Source of the DNA: Bacillus sp. FJAT-49711
GTDB lineage: Bacteria > Bacillota > Bacilli > Bacillales > Bacillaceae_C
Direction: 5' to 3'
Assembly: GCF_018343715.1 (NCBI RefSeq)
Contig: NZ_JAGYPL010000002.1
Span: 690,364-754,363, forward strand
Length of the DNA: 64,000 nt
Shown here: piece by piece, positions 26,328 to 35,499 of the stretch
Layout: the number at the start of each line of letters is the position of its first letter
How positions within the stretch are numbered: the stretch's first letter is position 1
Notes under the pieces: generated by a model
Database searches by the model: none
What the model was told of the DNA's origin: nothing
What the model saw: only the letters and a program-made list of their open reading frames with translations
Program-made: the position numbers and the translations under genes

Positions 26328-26610
26328 TAATCGTGCCCTTGTCCATGTGAAAGTAAGCAGTAAGGTCACGAATAGGATGTAATCGTGCCCTTGCCTATGT
26401 AAAAGTAAGCAGTAAGGTCACGAATAGGGTGTAATCGTGCCCTTGGCCATGTGAAAGTAAGCAGTAAGGTCACGAATAGAGTGTAATCGTGCCCTTGATC
26501 ATGTAAAAGTAGTCATTGAGGTCACGAATAGAGAATCATCATGCCTATGCACATGGAAAAAAGAAATAGGATCACGATTATGATAACATCGTGATCTTAT
26601 CGTAAAAATA
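26328..26610. repeat. 52-bp tandem repeat array, four full units plus degenerate ends
   Basis: Units start at 26328, 26380, 26432 and 26484 with an exact 52-bp period, and a fifth, diverged unit starts near 26533. Each holds TCGTGCCCTT and, about 30 bp later, AAGGTCACGA, which are near-perfect inverted copies, so each unit can form a hairpin. The array lies between the convergent genes btuD and the NERD protein. No open frame or spacer diversity is present, so it is not a CRISPR. Confidence 0.9.
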
Positions 26611-26690
26611 TATGTAACAGTCAAATTAAACGCTTTTATCCAGCTCTTTTGTTGGGGGAAATGAATAACGACAAATATATTTTTATATAA

Positions 26691-27608
26691 TTATGGATAA
26701 ACATAATATGAACTTCTCCCATGATAAAATACCTTTAAAAATTTCATTAGAATTCTTCTAATTGCTTTCATAGAAATTTGTGAATCACACCATTCATGCA
26801 CAATTTTTGTTGTAATTTTATTATCCGGAAAAAGAATTCTAAAGTCTTCAACGCTTCGCATAATTGCGGCTTCAACCCCCTCTTTGCATCCACATTCGTT
26901 ACACATCATTTCCTTTTTTCCCAAACCAACCACAACCATAAATGAGTAGCATGACTTACAAGTGACTCCTTTTTTTAGTCGCTCAAATTCAAAATCGGGT
27001 AGTTGTTTATGTGGAAATACCTTTACATGATCCTTCATTATTTGCTCTGCTAACTGGAAGTGATAATTGCTTAACTTTGTTGGCATGGATTGAAGTTGAT
27101 TAATGAAGCGGTTGACCTGTGTTGGGAGAACAATAGATTGATGACGAGGAGCTTCATATAAGGTGAATTCGGGGTTAACAAAGATGAGGAATTCTTTGAT
27201 GGGCAAGTGATGAATGTCTAAATCCTGAAGATAACGCCGAAATAAGGATGTGCATCTAGATAATTGGGGGAATGGATTTTGTATTTCCTTATCAGTTGCA
27301 ACTGAGTACCATTTATTTTCTTTAATAAAAAAATCACCTTCATAATTTTTCACATCGCAAAGGTAAATGGTGTTATGAAAAAATAGTAGAGTATCAATCT
27401 GGAAAAATGTGTTGTTGTTTTTAAGAAGTATGTCGTTCATTAAGAGAAAGTCACCAATTAATAAAGCGTTGAAATTTTTCTCACCTTCATAGCCTTTTTC
27501 GAGGTTTAGATAATGCAGCTTTTCTTTAGGAGCCAACATCATACGGCTGTTTAAAATCCTATATTGTTTCAATTCCAATGGTTCAACGAGAGGCTTAATA
27601 ATAAACAT
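26691..27608 (-). CDS. NERD domain-containing protein with a zinc ribbon
   Basis: This 305-residue protein has a nuclease-related (NERD) domain at residues 35-150. The conserved acidic and lysine positions are visible in GYEGEKNFNALL, FQIDTLLFF and IYLCDVKNYEGDF, the restriction-endonuclease-like ExxD/xxK arrangement. Later, CKSCYSF and CNECGC suggest a four-cysteine zinc ribbon near residues 218-245. No membrane segment is seen. NERD proteins are thought to act on DNA, but the role is unknown. The gene is a single unit flanked by repeats. Confidence 0.8.
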   Translation of the reverse strand: MFIIKPLVEPLELKQYRILNSRMMLAPKEKLHYLNLEKGYEGEKNFNALLIGDFLLMNDILLKNNNTFFQIDTLLFFHNTIYLCDVKNYEGDFFIKENKWYSVATDKEIQNPFPQLSRCTSLFRRYLQDLDIHHLPIKEFLIFVNPEFTLYEAPRHQSIVLPTQVNRFINQLQSMPTKLSNYHFQLAEQIMKDHVKVFPHKQLPDFEFERLKKGVTCKSCYSFMVVVGLGKKEMMCNECGCKEGVEAAIMRSVEDFRILFPDNKITTKIVHEWCDSQISMKAIRRILMKFLKVFYHGRSSYYVYP

Positions 27609-28018
27609 GTCCCACTTCCTTTGTTATAAAAATGTTTTCAACACAATCATAGGAAAGATCGTGCTTCTATTCAAGCCTTTTATTGCATATGCCTAACGCA
27701 CTATGAAAAAAATGCAGAATATTGTTGTATCTCTATGTAAAATCTTTTATACTCCAAAAGTAGTGGTTAATTTTTCCTGTGTAAAAAACTGAAGTTTGAG
27801 CTTTTATTATACAAAGGGATGCAAAACCGCCAAAATTCCTAGTAATTTTATAAAGGGAACAATGAGTTAACTATTCTATTCAACTAGAATAGTCATTTTT
27901 TGTTTATCTTTGAAGAGGTGATTTAAAAATAGTTGGCTTATTAATATGTTATGTCAGGCGAAACTTGATCTAATGGATTAGTCTGAAGTATTTAAAATTA
28001 TTTTGAGAAGGTGTCAAG
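27609..28018. other. Intergenic region before the chemoreceptor gene
   Basis: This AT-rich gap of 410 bp holds one clear hairpin: ACTATTCT (27870-27877) and AGAATAGT (27886-27893) followed by CATTTTTTG, which would terminate or attenuate rightward transcription. I see no convincing promoter, including no sigma-D pattern. Confidence 0.5.
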
Positions 28019-29761
28019 TTGAATTTATTATCATCCATTAAAATGAAACTGATTACAATTTCTTTTTTGCTTTTAACTATACCACTACTTATTACTGGAG
28101 CATTAGCGTATCAAAAAAGTGCTTCTAGTTTAGATGACCTTGGTGCTACTAATTTAAAAAATAGTGTAGAGATGACCATCTCAATGATTGAAATGGTGAA
28201 TAAAGAAGTGGCGAAGGGAAATATTTCACTGGAGGACGCACAGGAAGAGGTAAAAGAGGCCATTTTAGGTGAAAAAAATGCAGATGGAACGAGACCAATC
28301 AATCCAAATCTAGATTTAGGAGAAAATGGCTATATGTTCGTCGTTGACAAAAATGGTTTAGATATAGCATCTCCGAATACAGAGGGTCAAAACTTTTGGG
28401 ATTCTGAAGATGTCAATGGAGTAAAGTTTATTCAGGATTTGATTAGTGTTGGAAATGATGGTGGTGGCTTAACAAGCTATAGTTGGGCATTGCCAAATGA
28501 TCCGGATAAGGTTATGCCTAAAATCGCTTATTCAAAAACTGACCCGTATTGGAATTGGACAGTTAGCGCAAGCACATATATGCTCGATTTCAACAAACCG
28601 GCAAAAGAAATCCTAAATTTAGTTTTGCTTGTTGTGGGAATTACTTTAGTAATTGGTATTTTTATCATTTGGTTATTTTCAACAAGTATTGCAAAGCCAA
28701 TTAACAAAGTATCGGAACACATGCACCACCTAGCAAACGGAAATCTATCACAAGCATCATTACAAGTAAAATCTAAAGATGAAGTTGGGCGTCTGGCAAA
28801 CGCCATGAATTATATGCAAAGCCGATTAAAGGAAATGATAAAAAGTGTGTCAACTGCATCGGAAACCATTACAAGTCAAAGCGAAGAATTCACTCAATCC
28901 GCTAATGAGGTAAAAGAGGGTGGGGAACAAATCGCATCAACTATGCAGGAACTGTCTTCAGGCGCAGAGTCTCAAGCCCACAGTGCAACAGAGCTGACTG
29001 AAATGATGGAGAATTTTAATCTTAAAGTCGTGGAAGCGAATGAAAACGGTGAAGACATACTAAAAACTTCCGATGAAGTATTGGTGATGACGGAAGAAGG
29101 ACGAGTTTTAATGGATCAGTCCGTTAAACAAATGGAAAATATCCATCAAAAGGTAACAACAGCAGTCAAAAATGTACAAGGACTTAATAATCAAACAAAA
29201 GAAATTTCCCAGCTTGTTCAAGTCATTCAAGAAATTGCCGCTCAAACGAATCTATTATCATTAAATGCGGCCATTGAAGCAGCGAGGGCAGGCGAGCAAG
29301 GGAAAGGATTTGCAGTAGTTGCTACTGAAGTACGGAAATTAGCGGAGCAAGTTTCGAATTCAGTGAGTGAGATTACGAATATCGTAGATCGAATTATTCA
29401 CGGTTCCAATGAAGCAGTTGTTTCTTTGCAATCCAGTTATGAAGAAGTAGAAAATGGAACGAATCAAATAAAAGTAACGGGTCAAACATTTGGAAATATT
29501 AATGAATTTGTAACCAATATGGTAAGCAAGGCGCAGACCATTTCTGCCAATCTTAAAGAATTGACCGAGAATAGCGGAGAAATGAATAAATCGATCGAAG
29601 AGGTCGCCGCTGTAGCAGAAGAATCGGCAGCGGGAGTTGAACAAGCAGCTGCATCTGCCCAGCAATCAAGCAGTTCAATGGAGGAAATAGCAAGAGGCGC
29701 AGAAGATTTAGCCGCTTTGGCAGAACAATTAAATAGTGAGGTTAGTCATTTTAAATTGTAA
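28019..29761 (+). CDS. Methyl-accepting chemotaxis protein with sCache_2 sensor
   Basis: This 580-residue chemoreceptor has a TTG start with GAGAAGGTG upstream. A transmembrane segment (11-30) is followed by an external single-Cache domain (residues 35-195), recognisable from [16 protein letters not shown], and a second segment (198-222). A HAMP domain is next, then the cytoplasmic signalling domain with the CheA/CheW-binding hairpin [41 protein letters not shown] (partly quoted as separate motifs: [18 protein letters not shown] and [12 protein letters not shown]). sCache_2 domains commonly bind small organic acids; the ligand is unknown. Confidence 0.93.
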   Translation: MNLLSSIKMKLITISFLLLTIPLLITGALAYQKSASSLDDLGATNLKNSVEMTISMIEMVNKEVAKGNISLEDAQEEVKEAILGEKNADGTRPINPNLDLGENGYMFVVDKNGLDIASPNTEGQNFWDSEDVNGVKFIQDLISVGNDGGGLTSYSWALPNDPDKVMPKIAYSKTDPYWNWTVSASTYMLDFNKPAKEILNLVLLVVGITLVIGIFIIWLFSTSIAKPINKVSEHMHHLANGNLSQASLQVKSKDEVGRLANAMNYMQSRLKEMIKSVSTASETITSQSEEFTQSANEVKEGGEQIASTMQELSSGAESQAHSATELTEMMENFNLKVVEANENGEDILKTSDEVLVMTEEGRVLMDQSVKQMENIHQKVTTAVKNVQGLNNQTKEISQLVQVIQEIAAQTNLLSLNAAIEAARAGEQGKGFAVVATEVRKLAEQVSNSVSEITNIVDRIIHGSNEAVVSLQSSYEEVENGTNQIKVTGQTFGNINEFVTNMVSKAQTISANLKELTENSGEMNKSIEEVAAVAEESAAGVEQAAASAQQSSSSMEEIARGAEDLAALAEQLNSEVSHFKL

Positions 29762-29764
29762 TCC

Positions 29765-29798
29765 AAAAAAGTTCTGGGATAATTCCCGGAGCTTTTTT
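29765..29798 (+). terminator. Terminator of the chemoreceptor gene
   Basis: AAGTTCTGGGA and TCCCGGAGCTT pair around TAAT, with an A-run before and six Ts after the stem. Confidence 0.88.
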
Positions 29799-29828
29799 CA
29801 TAGTAATCTATTAAGGGTATTTTTAATC

Positions 29829-29856
29829 TTGACTGAATGCTCATTCATTATATAAT
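29829..29856 (+). promoter_or_regulatory. fadF promoter with embedded operator-like palindrome
   Basis: TTGACT and TATAAT are 16 bp apart. Between them lies the perfect palindrome TGAATG-CT-CATTCA (29834-29847), which resembles the outer arms of the Bacillus FadR box. A repressor bound there would block RNA polymerase. The likely ligand-binding repressor is the TetR protein encoded at 36698. Confidence 0.72.
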
Positions 29857-29899
29857 GAAAGTAATCAAAGTTCGGAAATGCCGGAAGGGAGTGCGGGCG

Positions 29900-32011
29900 A
29901 TGGAAATATTATTTTGGGTCAATTGGCTTGCGTTTTTATTTGTAACCGCTTACGCCGTTTCTTTATTCGTATATGTTGTCAGAACACGGATTACGTATAT
30001 TAAACTCGGGAAAAAAGCAGAGTTTCATAATGATGTGAAAGCACGCTTAAACAATATTTGGGTCAATGTATTTGGTCAGAAAAAATTGTTAAAAGATAAA
30101 AAGAGCGGTTTGATTCATGTCATGTTTTTTTACGGATTTATCCTTGTTCAGTTCGGTGCAATTGATTTTATTTGGAAAGGTCTTGCACCAGGTTCTCATC
30201 TTCCTCTCGGTCCTCTTTATCCAGGTTTTAAATTTTTCCAAGAAATTGTGACGCTTATTATTTTAGTAGCTGTTGTGTGGGCTTTTTATAGGCGCTATAT
30301 TGAAAAATTAGCGCGATTAAAACGTGGATTTTATGCCGGTCTCGTTTTGCTTTTTATTGGGGGGCTCATGCTTTCGGTTTTACTCGGAAATGGGATGTCT
30401 CTTTTATGGAATGAAGAGTCTCTCACATGGACGGAACCAGTTGCATCGGGAATTGCGGCTCTTTTTAGCTGGATTGGGCCGGCGATAGCCGCAGTCATAT
30501 TTTATATTTCTTGGTGGGTGCATTTGCTGCTTTTACTCGCCTTTCTCGTGTATGTTCCTCAATCAAAGCATGCCCATTTAATTGCGGGCCCCGCCAATGT
30601 ATATCTGGAGCCGCTTGATGGTGGAAAAAAACTCGCGCCAATTGACTTTGAAGACGAAACTCAAGAAAGCTTTGGTGTTGGGAAAATAAATGAATTTACG
30701 GATCTCCAGCTAGTTGATTTATATGCTTGTGTAGAATGTGGCCGCTGTACGAATATGTGTCCAGCTTCGGGAACAGGAAAAATGCTGTCTCCTATGCATA
30801 TTATGACAAAATTGCGTGATCATCTCACAAATTATGGTGCAGCTGTCACGCAAAAACAACCATGGGTTCCTACTATTGCCTTTGCAGGTACGATTGGAAA
30901 TCAGCTAGCGAAAGCGGCTAAAGGGCAAGGAGTTGAAGAAGCAGCTGCTGCCTTAAACTATGAACCTAGCATGATTGGTGAAATCATCACAGAAGAGGAA
31001 CTATGGGCTTGTACGACATGCCGCAATTGTGAGGACCAATGCCCAGTTATGAATAAACATGTAAGCCACATCATCGACATGCGCCGTTATCTTGTGCTGA
31101 CAGAAGGAAAAATAGATCCAGATGCACAGCGTGCCATGCAAAATATAGAAAGACAAGGAAATCCATGGGGTCTCAACCGCAAGGAAAAAGAAAACTGGCG
31201 TGATGCTCGCGAAGATGTATTTGTACCAACGATAAAAGAAATGAAAAAAGCGGGAGAAGAATTTGAATATTTATTCTGGGTCGGCTCGATGGGCGCCTTT
31301 GATAATCGCAGCCAAAAAATTGCACTCTCTTTTGCGAAGCTGTTAAATGAAGCAGAAGTTTCATTTGCCATTCTCGGAAATAAGGAGAAAAATTCAGGCG
31401 ATACGCCGCGCCGCCTTGGAAATGAGTTTTTATTCCAAGAACTTGCGACAGCTAATATTGCCGAATTCGAAAAAAATGACGTGAAGAAAATCGTAACGAT
31501 CGACCCGCACGCATATAATATTTTTAAAAATGAATATCCCGATTTTGGATTCAAAGCTGAAGTGTATCATCATACTGAGCTCCTTGACCAATTAGTTAAG
31601 AAAGGACGTTTACAACCACGTTATTCGGTCAAGGAAAAAATAACATTCCATGATTCTTGCTATCTAGGACGTTATAACGAAGTGTATGATCCACCGAGGG
31701 AAATCTTGAAAGCCATTCCTGGCGTCACACTTATGGAAATCGAACGCAATCGTGAAAATGCGATGTGCTGTGGAGCAGGTGGAGGCTTGATGTGGATGGA
31801 AGAAGATGCAGACAAACGAGTGAATGTGGCTAGAACAGAACAAGCTCTTGCTGTAAATCCATCTATTATTAGTTCAGGTTGCCCATATTGTTTGACGATG
31901 CTTTCAGATGGAACGAAAGCGAAGGAAGTAGAAGACACGGTAAAAACGTATGATGTAGCGGAATTATTGGAAAAAGCAGTATTTGGAATGGAATCAGAAC
32001 TAGTTTCTTAG
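29900..32011 (+). CDS. fadF: FadF-type Fe-S oxidoreductase, acyl-CoA dehydrogenase electron carrier
   Basis: This 703-residue membrane protein matches YwjF/FadF. Four to five hydrophobic segments fill the first 230 residues (a NarI-like cytochrome b fold). Two 4Fe-4S motifs follow: CVECGRCTNMCPA and CTTCRNCEDQCPV. Two CCG-type domains come last, with HDSCYLGRYN, CCGAGGG and SGCPYCLTML. It is thought to pass electrons from acyl-CoA dehydrogenases or ETF to the quinone pool. I chose the ATG at 29900, after GGAAGGGAG; the longer frame from 29837 would start within the promoter. It leads the oxidation gene cluster. Confidence 0.9.
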   Translation: MEILFWVNWLAFLFVTAYAVSLFVYVVRTRITYIKLGKKAEFHNDVKARLNNIWVNVFGQKKLLKDKKSGLIHVMFFYGFILVQFGAIDFIWKGLAPGSHLPLGPLYPGFKFFQEIVTLIILVAVVWAFYRRYIEKLARLKRGFYAGLVLLFIGGLMLSVLLGNGMSLLWNEESLTWTEPVASGIAALFSWIGPAIAAVIFYISWWVHLLLLLAFLVYVPQSKHAHLIAGPANVYLEPLDGGKKLAPIDFEDETQESFGVGKINEFTDLQLVDLYACVECGRCTNMCPASGTGKMLSPMHIMTKLRDHLTNYGAAVTQKQPWVPTIAFAGTIGNQLAKAAKGQGVEEAAAALNYEPSMIGEIITEEELWACTTCRNCEDQCPVMNKHVSHIIDMRRYLVLTEGKIDPDAQRAMQNIERQGNPWGLNRKEKENWRDAREDVFVPTIKEMKKAGEEFEYLFWVGSMGAFDNRSQKIALSFAKLLNEAEVSFAILGNKEKNSGDTPRRLGNEFLFQELATANIAEFEKNDVKKIVTIDPHAYNIFKNEYPDFGFKAEVYHHTELLDQLVKKGRLQPRYSVKEKITFHDSCYLGRYNEVYDPPREILKAIPGVTLMEIERNRENAMCCGAGGGLMWMEEDADKRVNVARTEQALAVNPSIISSGCPYCLTMLSDGTKAKEVEDTVKTYDVAELLEKAVFGMESELVS

Positions 32012-32012
32012 C

Positions 32013-32043
32013 ACATAAGCGCTTCGTTTTGAAGCGCTTATGT
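32013..32043 (+). terminator. Long perfect hairpin after fadF
   Basis: ACATAAGCGCTTC (32013-32025) and GAAGCGCTTATGT (32031-32043) form a 13-bp perfect stem with a GTTTT loop. No T-run follows, so it may be a weak terminator or an mRNA-stabilising or processing element between fadF and mmgA. Confidence 0.6.
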
Positions 32044-32056
32044 TAAATATGAAAAT

Positions 32057-32070
32057 TGAGCGAGCGTTCA
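32057..32070. promoter_or_regulatory. Second operator-like palindrome before mmgA
   Basis: TGAGCG-AG-CGTTCA has the same 6-2-6 geometry and TGA/TCA ends as the site in the fadF promoter (one arm mismatch). It lies 53 bp before mmgA, so both transcription units may share one repressor. Confidence 0.5.
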
Positions 32071-32080
32071 GTCAAGGAGT

Positions 32081-32096
32081 TTGAAAGCGTTTACAA
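32081..32096. promoter_or_regulatory. CcpA cre box before mmgA
   Basis: TTGAAAGCGTTTACAA matches the catabolite-responsive element consensus WTGNAARCGNWWWCAW at every position. It lies 27-42 bp before the mmgA start codon, where CcpA binding would repress the operon during growth on glucose. Confidence 0.78.
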
Positions 32097-32122
32097 ATTT
32101 CTGTTGAAAAGGAGAATGGTTC

Positions 32123-33319
32123 ATGGCAAAAACAGTCATTCTTGCAGGAGCACGTACCCCTTTTGGAAAATTTGGAGGAGCTCTTAGTTCATTAACGGCT
32201 TCCGAACTTGGAGGCATTGCAGTAAAAGAGGCTATGTTAAGAGCTAATGTCCCGCCTGAAGAAGTACAGGAGGTCATACTAGGGACAGTTTTACAAGGTG
32301 GACAGGGACAGCTCCCATCACGGCAGGCCGCTCGGAACGCGGGAATACCTTGGAGGGTCAAAACAGAAACAATCAATAAAGTATGTGCCTCTGGAATAAG
32401 GGCGGTCACACTTGCTGACCAAATCATTCGGTTAGGGGACGAAGAGGTGATAGTAGCTGGTGGAATGGAATCGATGTCCAATGCCCCTTATATGTTGCCG
32501 AACGCAAGATGGGGCTACAAAATGGGTGATGCTGCTTTAGTCGACTTGCTTACTCATGATGGTCTCACTTGCTCATTCGCCAACGTCCACATGGGAACGT
32601 ACGGAAATCAGACGGCAAGAGAATTCGAGATTACGAGGGAAGAGCAGGATGAATGGGCATTTGCGAGCCATGAAAGAGCGGTAAAAGCAATGGAGTCTGG
32701 AAAGCTAGCTGAGGAAATCGTGGAAGTTCAAATACCACAGAGAAAAGGCAATCCGTTAATCATAAAAGATGATGAGGCGCCGCGTAAGGATACGACGTTA
32801 GAAAAGTTGGTGACGCTTAAGCCAGTTTTTGATAAAAATGGAACGATTACAGCAGGAAATGCTCCAGGAGTGAATGACGGTGCTGCAGCACTTGTGTTAA
32901 TGAATGAGGAACGTGCAAAGAGGGAAGGCAGGCAGTCTCTCGCCCAGATTATTGGGTCTGCGGAAATAGCTGTAGAAGCGAAGGATTTTCCGCAAACACC
33001 TGGACTTGTCATCAATGAACTTTTAAAAAAGACAGGAAAAAACATTGAAGACATCGACCTTTTTGAAATTAATGAAGCCTTTGCAGCCGTAGCTCTAACA
33101 AGTAATAAAATTGCAGGTCTGCCTCCTGAAAAGGTGAACGTGAATGGTGGTGCGGTTGCACTTGGACATCCAATTGGAGCTAGCGGAGCGAGAATTATTT
33201 TAACATTAGCGTACGAATTGAAAAGACGTGGAGGCGGACTAGGCATCGCTTCGATATGTTCTGGAGGTGGTCAAGGCGATGCTATCTTAATCGAAGTGCC
33301 AAAGGCGGTGGAATCTTAA
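32123..33319 (+). CDS. mmgA: Acetyl-CoA C-acyltransferase (thiolase, MmgA-type)
   Basis: This 398-residue thiolase cleaves 3-ketoacyl-CoA to acetyl-CoA and a shortened acyl-CoA, or the reverse. The nucleophilic cysteine is in NKVCASGIRAVT (near residue 88). The catalytic histidine is in GHPIGASGARI and the second cysteine in SICSGGGQGDA. GGMESMSNAPY is a further family motif. AAAAGGAGAA precedes the ATG. It is followed after 1 nt by the hydroxyacyl-CoA dehydrogenase gene, the same order as mmgA-mmgB in B. subtilis. Confidence 0.94.
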   Translation: MAKTVILAGARTPFGKFGGALSSLTASELGGIAVKEAMLRANVPPEEVQEVILGTVLQGGQGQLPSRQAARNAGIPWRVKTETINKVCASGIRAVTLADQIIRLGDEEVIVAGGMESMSNAPYMLPNARWGYKMGDAALVDLLTHDGLTCSFANVHMGTYGNQTAREFEITREEQDEWAFASHERAVKAMESGKLAEEIVEVQIPQRKGNPLIIKDDEAPRKDTTLEKLVTLKPVFDKNGTITAGNAPGVNDGAAALVLMNEERAKREGRQSLAQIIGSAEIAVEAKDFPQTPGLVINELLKKTGKNIEDIDLFEINEAFAAVALTSNKIAGLPPEKVNVNGGAVALGHPIGASGARIILTLAYELKRRGGGLGIASICSGGGQGDAILIEVPKAVES

Positions 33320-33320
33320 T

Positions 33321-34172
33321 ATGGAAATTAAAACAGTGATGGTCGTTGGTGCGGGACAAATGGGTTCGGGAATTGCCCAAGTATGTGCACTCGCTGGATA
33401 TAACGTATTTTTGAATGATTTGTCCGAATCATTAGTTGAAAAGGGTCACGGCGGTATCGCAAAAAATTTGAATCGGCAAGTAGAAAAAGGAAGGATGACA
33501 GAATTAGAGAAAGAAAACGTGCTGGGAAATTTAAGATTATCCATTAATTTAAACGATGCGCAAAACGTAGATATCATCATTGAAGCAGCCACTGAAAATA
33601 TGGACGTGAAAAAGAAGATCTTCGCTAGGCTAGATGAAATTGTACCACAGTATGCAATTCTCGCTTCCAACACATCTTCACTTCCGATCACAGAAATCGC
33701 CGCCGCTACAGCTCGGCCAGAACAAGTCATCGGCATGCATTTTATGAATCCAGTTCCAGTTATGAAACTAGTAGAAATTATCCGCGGTCTAGCGACAGCA
33801 GATAAAGTGTATGAAACGGTCGAATCAATGGCGAAAACCCTTGGCAAGATCCCGGTCGAAGTGAATGATTTTCCAGGTTTCGTTTCGAATCGCATCCTCA
33901 TGCCAATGATCAATGAGGCCATCTACACTCTTTATGAAGGTGTAGCAACGAAGGAAGCGATTGATGAGGTGATGAAGCTCGGAATGAACCATCCGATGGG
34001 TCCACTAACACTTGCTGATTTTATCGGCTTGGACACTTGTCTCTATATTATGGAAACCTTGCATGAAGGCTTTGGCGACGACAAATATCGTCCGTGTCCG
34101 TTATTAAGAAAATATGTAAAGGCAGGTTGGCTCGGTAAAAAGACAGGGCGTGGTTTTTACGAATACGGCTAA
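33321..34172 (+). CDS. mmgB: 3-hydroxybutyryl-CoA dehydrogenase (MmgB/Hbd-type)
   Basis: This 283-residue NAD-dependent enzyme interconverts 3-hydroxyacyl-CoA and 3-ketoacyl-CoA. The Rossmann loop GAGQMGSGIAQV starts at residue 10. The active-site region contains NTSSLPITEIAA and the catalytic histidine in GMHFMNPVPVMKLVEI. The C-terminal helical domain includes NDFPGFVSNRILMPMINEA and KTGRGFYEY. The start codon lies 1 nt after the thiolase stop, so translation is coupled. Confidence 0.95.
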   Translation: MEIKTVMVVGAGQMGSGIAQVCALAGYNVFLNDLSESLVEKGHGGIAKNLNRQVEKGRMTELEKENVLGNLRLSINLNDAQNVDIIIEAATENMDVKKKIFARLDEIVPQYAILASNTSSLPITEIAAATARPEQVIGMHFMNPVPVMKLVEIIRGLATADKVYETVESMAKTLGKIPVEVNDFPGFVSNRILMPMINEAIYTLYEGVATKEAIDEVMKLGMNHPMGPLTLADFIGLDTCLYIMETLHEGFGDDKYRPCPLLRKYVKAGWLGKKTGRGFYEYG

Positions 34173-34196
34173 TTCCTTAAATCGAGGAGGTCTACT

Positions 34197-35333
34197 ATGA
34201 GATTTCAATTGACTGAACAACAGCTGATGATGAGGAATATGGTTCGTGATTTTGCAGAAAAAGAAATAGCCCCTCTTGTTGTAAAAATGGAAGCTGGAGA
34301 GTTTCCACGGGAGGTTTTGAAAAAAATGGGGCCTCTCGGTTTAATGGGAATCACGATCCCTGAAAAATATGGCGGTTCGGAAATGGATTTTATCTCTTAT
34401 ATTATTGCGATTCATGAGATATCAAAAATTAGTGCGACTATGGGAGTCATTTTATCTGTTCACACGTCTGTCGGTACAAACCCGATTGTTTATTTTGGAA
34501 CGGACGAACAAAAGCAAAAATATGTAACTAAGCTTGCAGGCGGAGAGTATTTAGGAGCTTTTTCGCTTACTGAACCAAATGCAGGATCGGATGCTGCCAA
34601 TATAAAGACTCGTGCAGTTCACGTCAATGGGCATTACAAGTTAAATGGAACAAAAGCCTTCGTTTCGAATGGCGGAGAAGCAGATCTCTATATTGTATTT
34701 GCGATAACGGATCTAAACGCTGGTAGCAGAGGAATGTCGGCGTTTATCGTGGAAAAGAATACGCCGGGCTTAATAATCGGAAAAGACGAGAAAAAAATGG
34801 GCCTTCACGGGTCAAGAACGGTCCAATTAATGTTTGAGGACGCGTTGGTGCCAATTGCAAACAGACTGGGTGAAGAAGGAGAAGGCTTTAAAATTGCTCT
34901 TTCTAATTTAAATATCGGTCGAATTGGCATTGCCGCTCAAGCGCTTGGGATAGCAGAAGCAGCCTTTGAAGCAGGGGTAAAATATGCGGGAGAACGCAAA
35001 CAATTCGGAAAGCCGATCGCAGAACAACAAGGCATTGCGTTCAAGCTTTCAAATATGGCGACAGCCGTTGAAAGCTCACGTCTCCTCGTATACCAGGCAG
35101 CCGATTTGTGGGGAAGAGGAATCCCATGTGGAAAAGAAGCATCCATGGCCAAACTATTCGCTTCAAAAACAGCCGTGGAGATTGCAACAGAAGCTATACA
35201 AGTATTTGGCGGATACGGCTATACTGAGGACTATCCAGTCGAGCGCTATTTCCGCGATGCCAAAATCACCGAAATTTACGAAGGCACTAGTGAAATCCAG
35301 CGCATTGTTATCGCGAAACATCTCCTAAAATAG
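34197..35333 (+). CDS. mmgC: Acyl-CoA dehydrogenase (MmgC-type)
   Basis: This 378-residue FAD enzyme introduces the 2,3-double bond in short-chain acyl-CoA. Family signatures are GAFSLTEPNAGSDAANIKT, YKLNGTKAFVSNG and [28 protein letters not shown] sequence at the C-terminus (QVFGGYGYTEDYPVERYFRD). The catalytic glutamate is in IYEGTSEIQR. GAGGAGG lies just before the ATG. It is the third gene of the mmgABC-like operon. Exact chain-length preference cannot be read from sequence. Confidence 0.93.
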   Translation: MRFQLTEQQLMMRNMVRDFAEKEIAPLVVKMEAGEFPREVLKKMGPLGLMGITIPEKYGGSEMDFISYIIAIHEISKISATMGVILSVHTSVGTNPIVYFGTDEQKQKYVTKLAGGEYLGAFSLTEPNAGSDAANIKTRAVHVNGHYKLNGTKAFVSNGGEADLYIVFAITDLNAGSRGMSAFIVEKNTPGLIIGKDEKKMGLHGSRTVQLMFEDALVPIANRLGEEGEGFKIALSNLNIGRIGIAAQALGIAEAAFEAGVKYAGERKQFGKPIAEQQGIAFKLSNMATAVESSRLLVYQAADLWGRGIPCGKEASMAKLFASKTAVEIATEAIQVFGGYGYTEDYPVERYFRDAKITEIYEGTSEIQRIVIAKHLLK

Positions 35334-35499
35334 CATGGAAAAGTGGGTAAAATGGATTTTCAACAATCCCATCTAGTTCAGAATTTCATCAATTAATAAT
35401 CCAAATCAGAATTCCACCAATTAACGATAAATTATAATCAATCCAGTTTCAAAGTTCCCTTTATTAACATAAAAGTCCTGCAATTGAGGAGGAAAAAAG

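Noticed and set aside
26328-26610. Possible CRISPR array
   Set aside because: The whole 52-bp unit repeats with no unique spacers, and no cas genes are present.
31087-31554. 155-codon frame antisense to fadF
   Set aside because: A shadow of a clear coding gene, with serine/arginine-rich composition typical of antisense frames.
32728-33246. 172-codon frame antisense to mmgA
   Set aside because: Antisense to a highly conserved thiolase; no start site or recognisable domain.
35379-35428. Imperfect direct repeat CAGAATT(T/C)CA(T/C)CAATTAA, 28 bp apart
   Set aside because: Only two copies in AT-rich DNA; no palindrome or promoter context to support a function.
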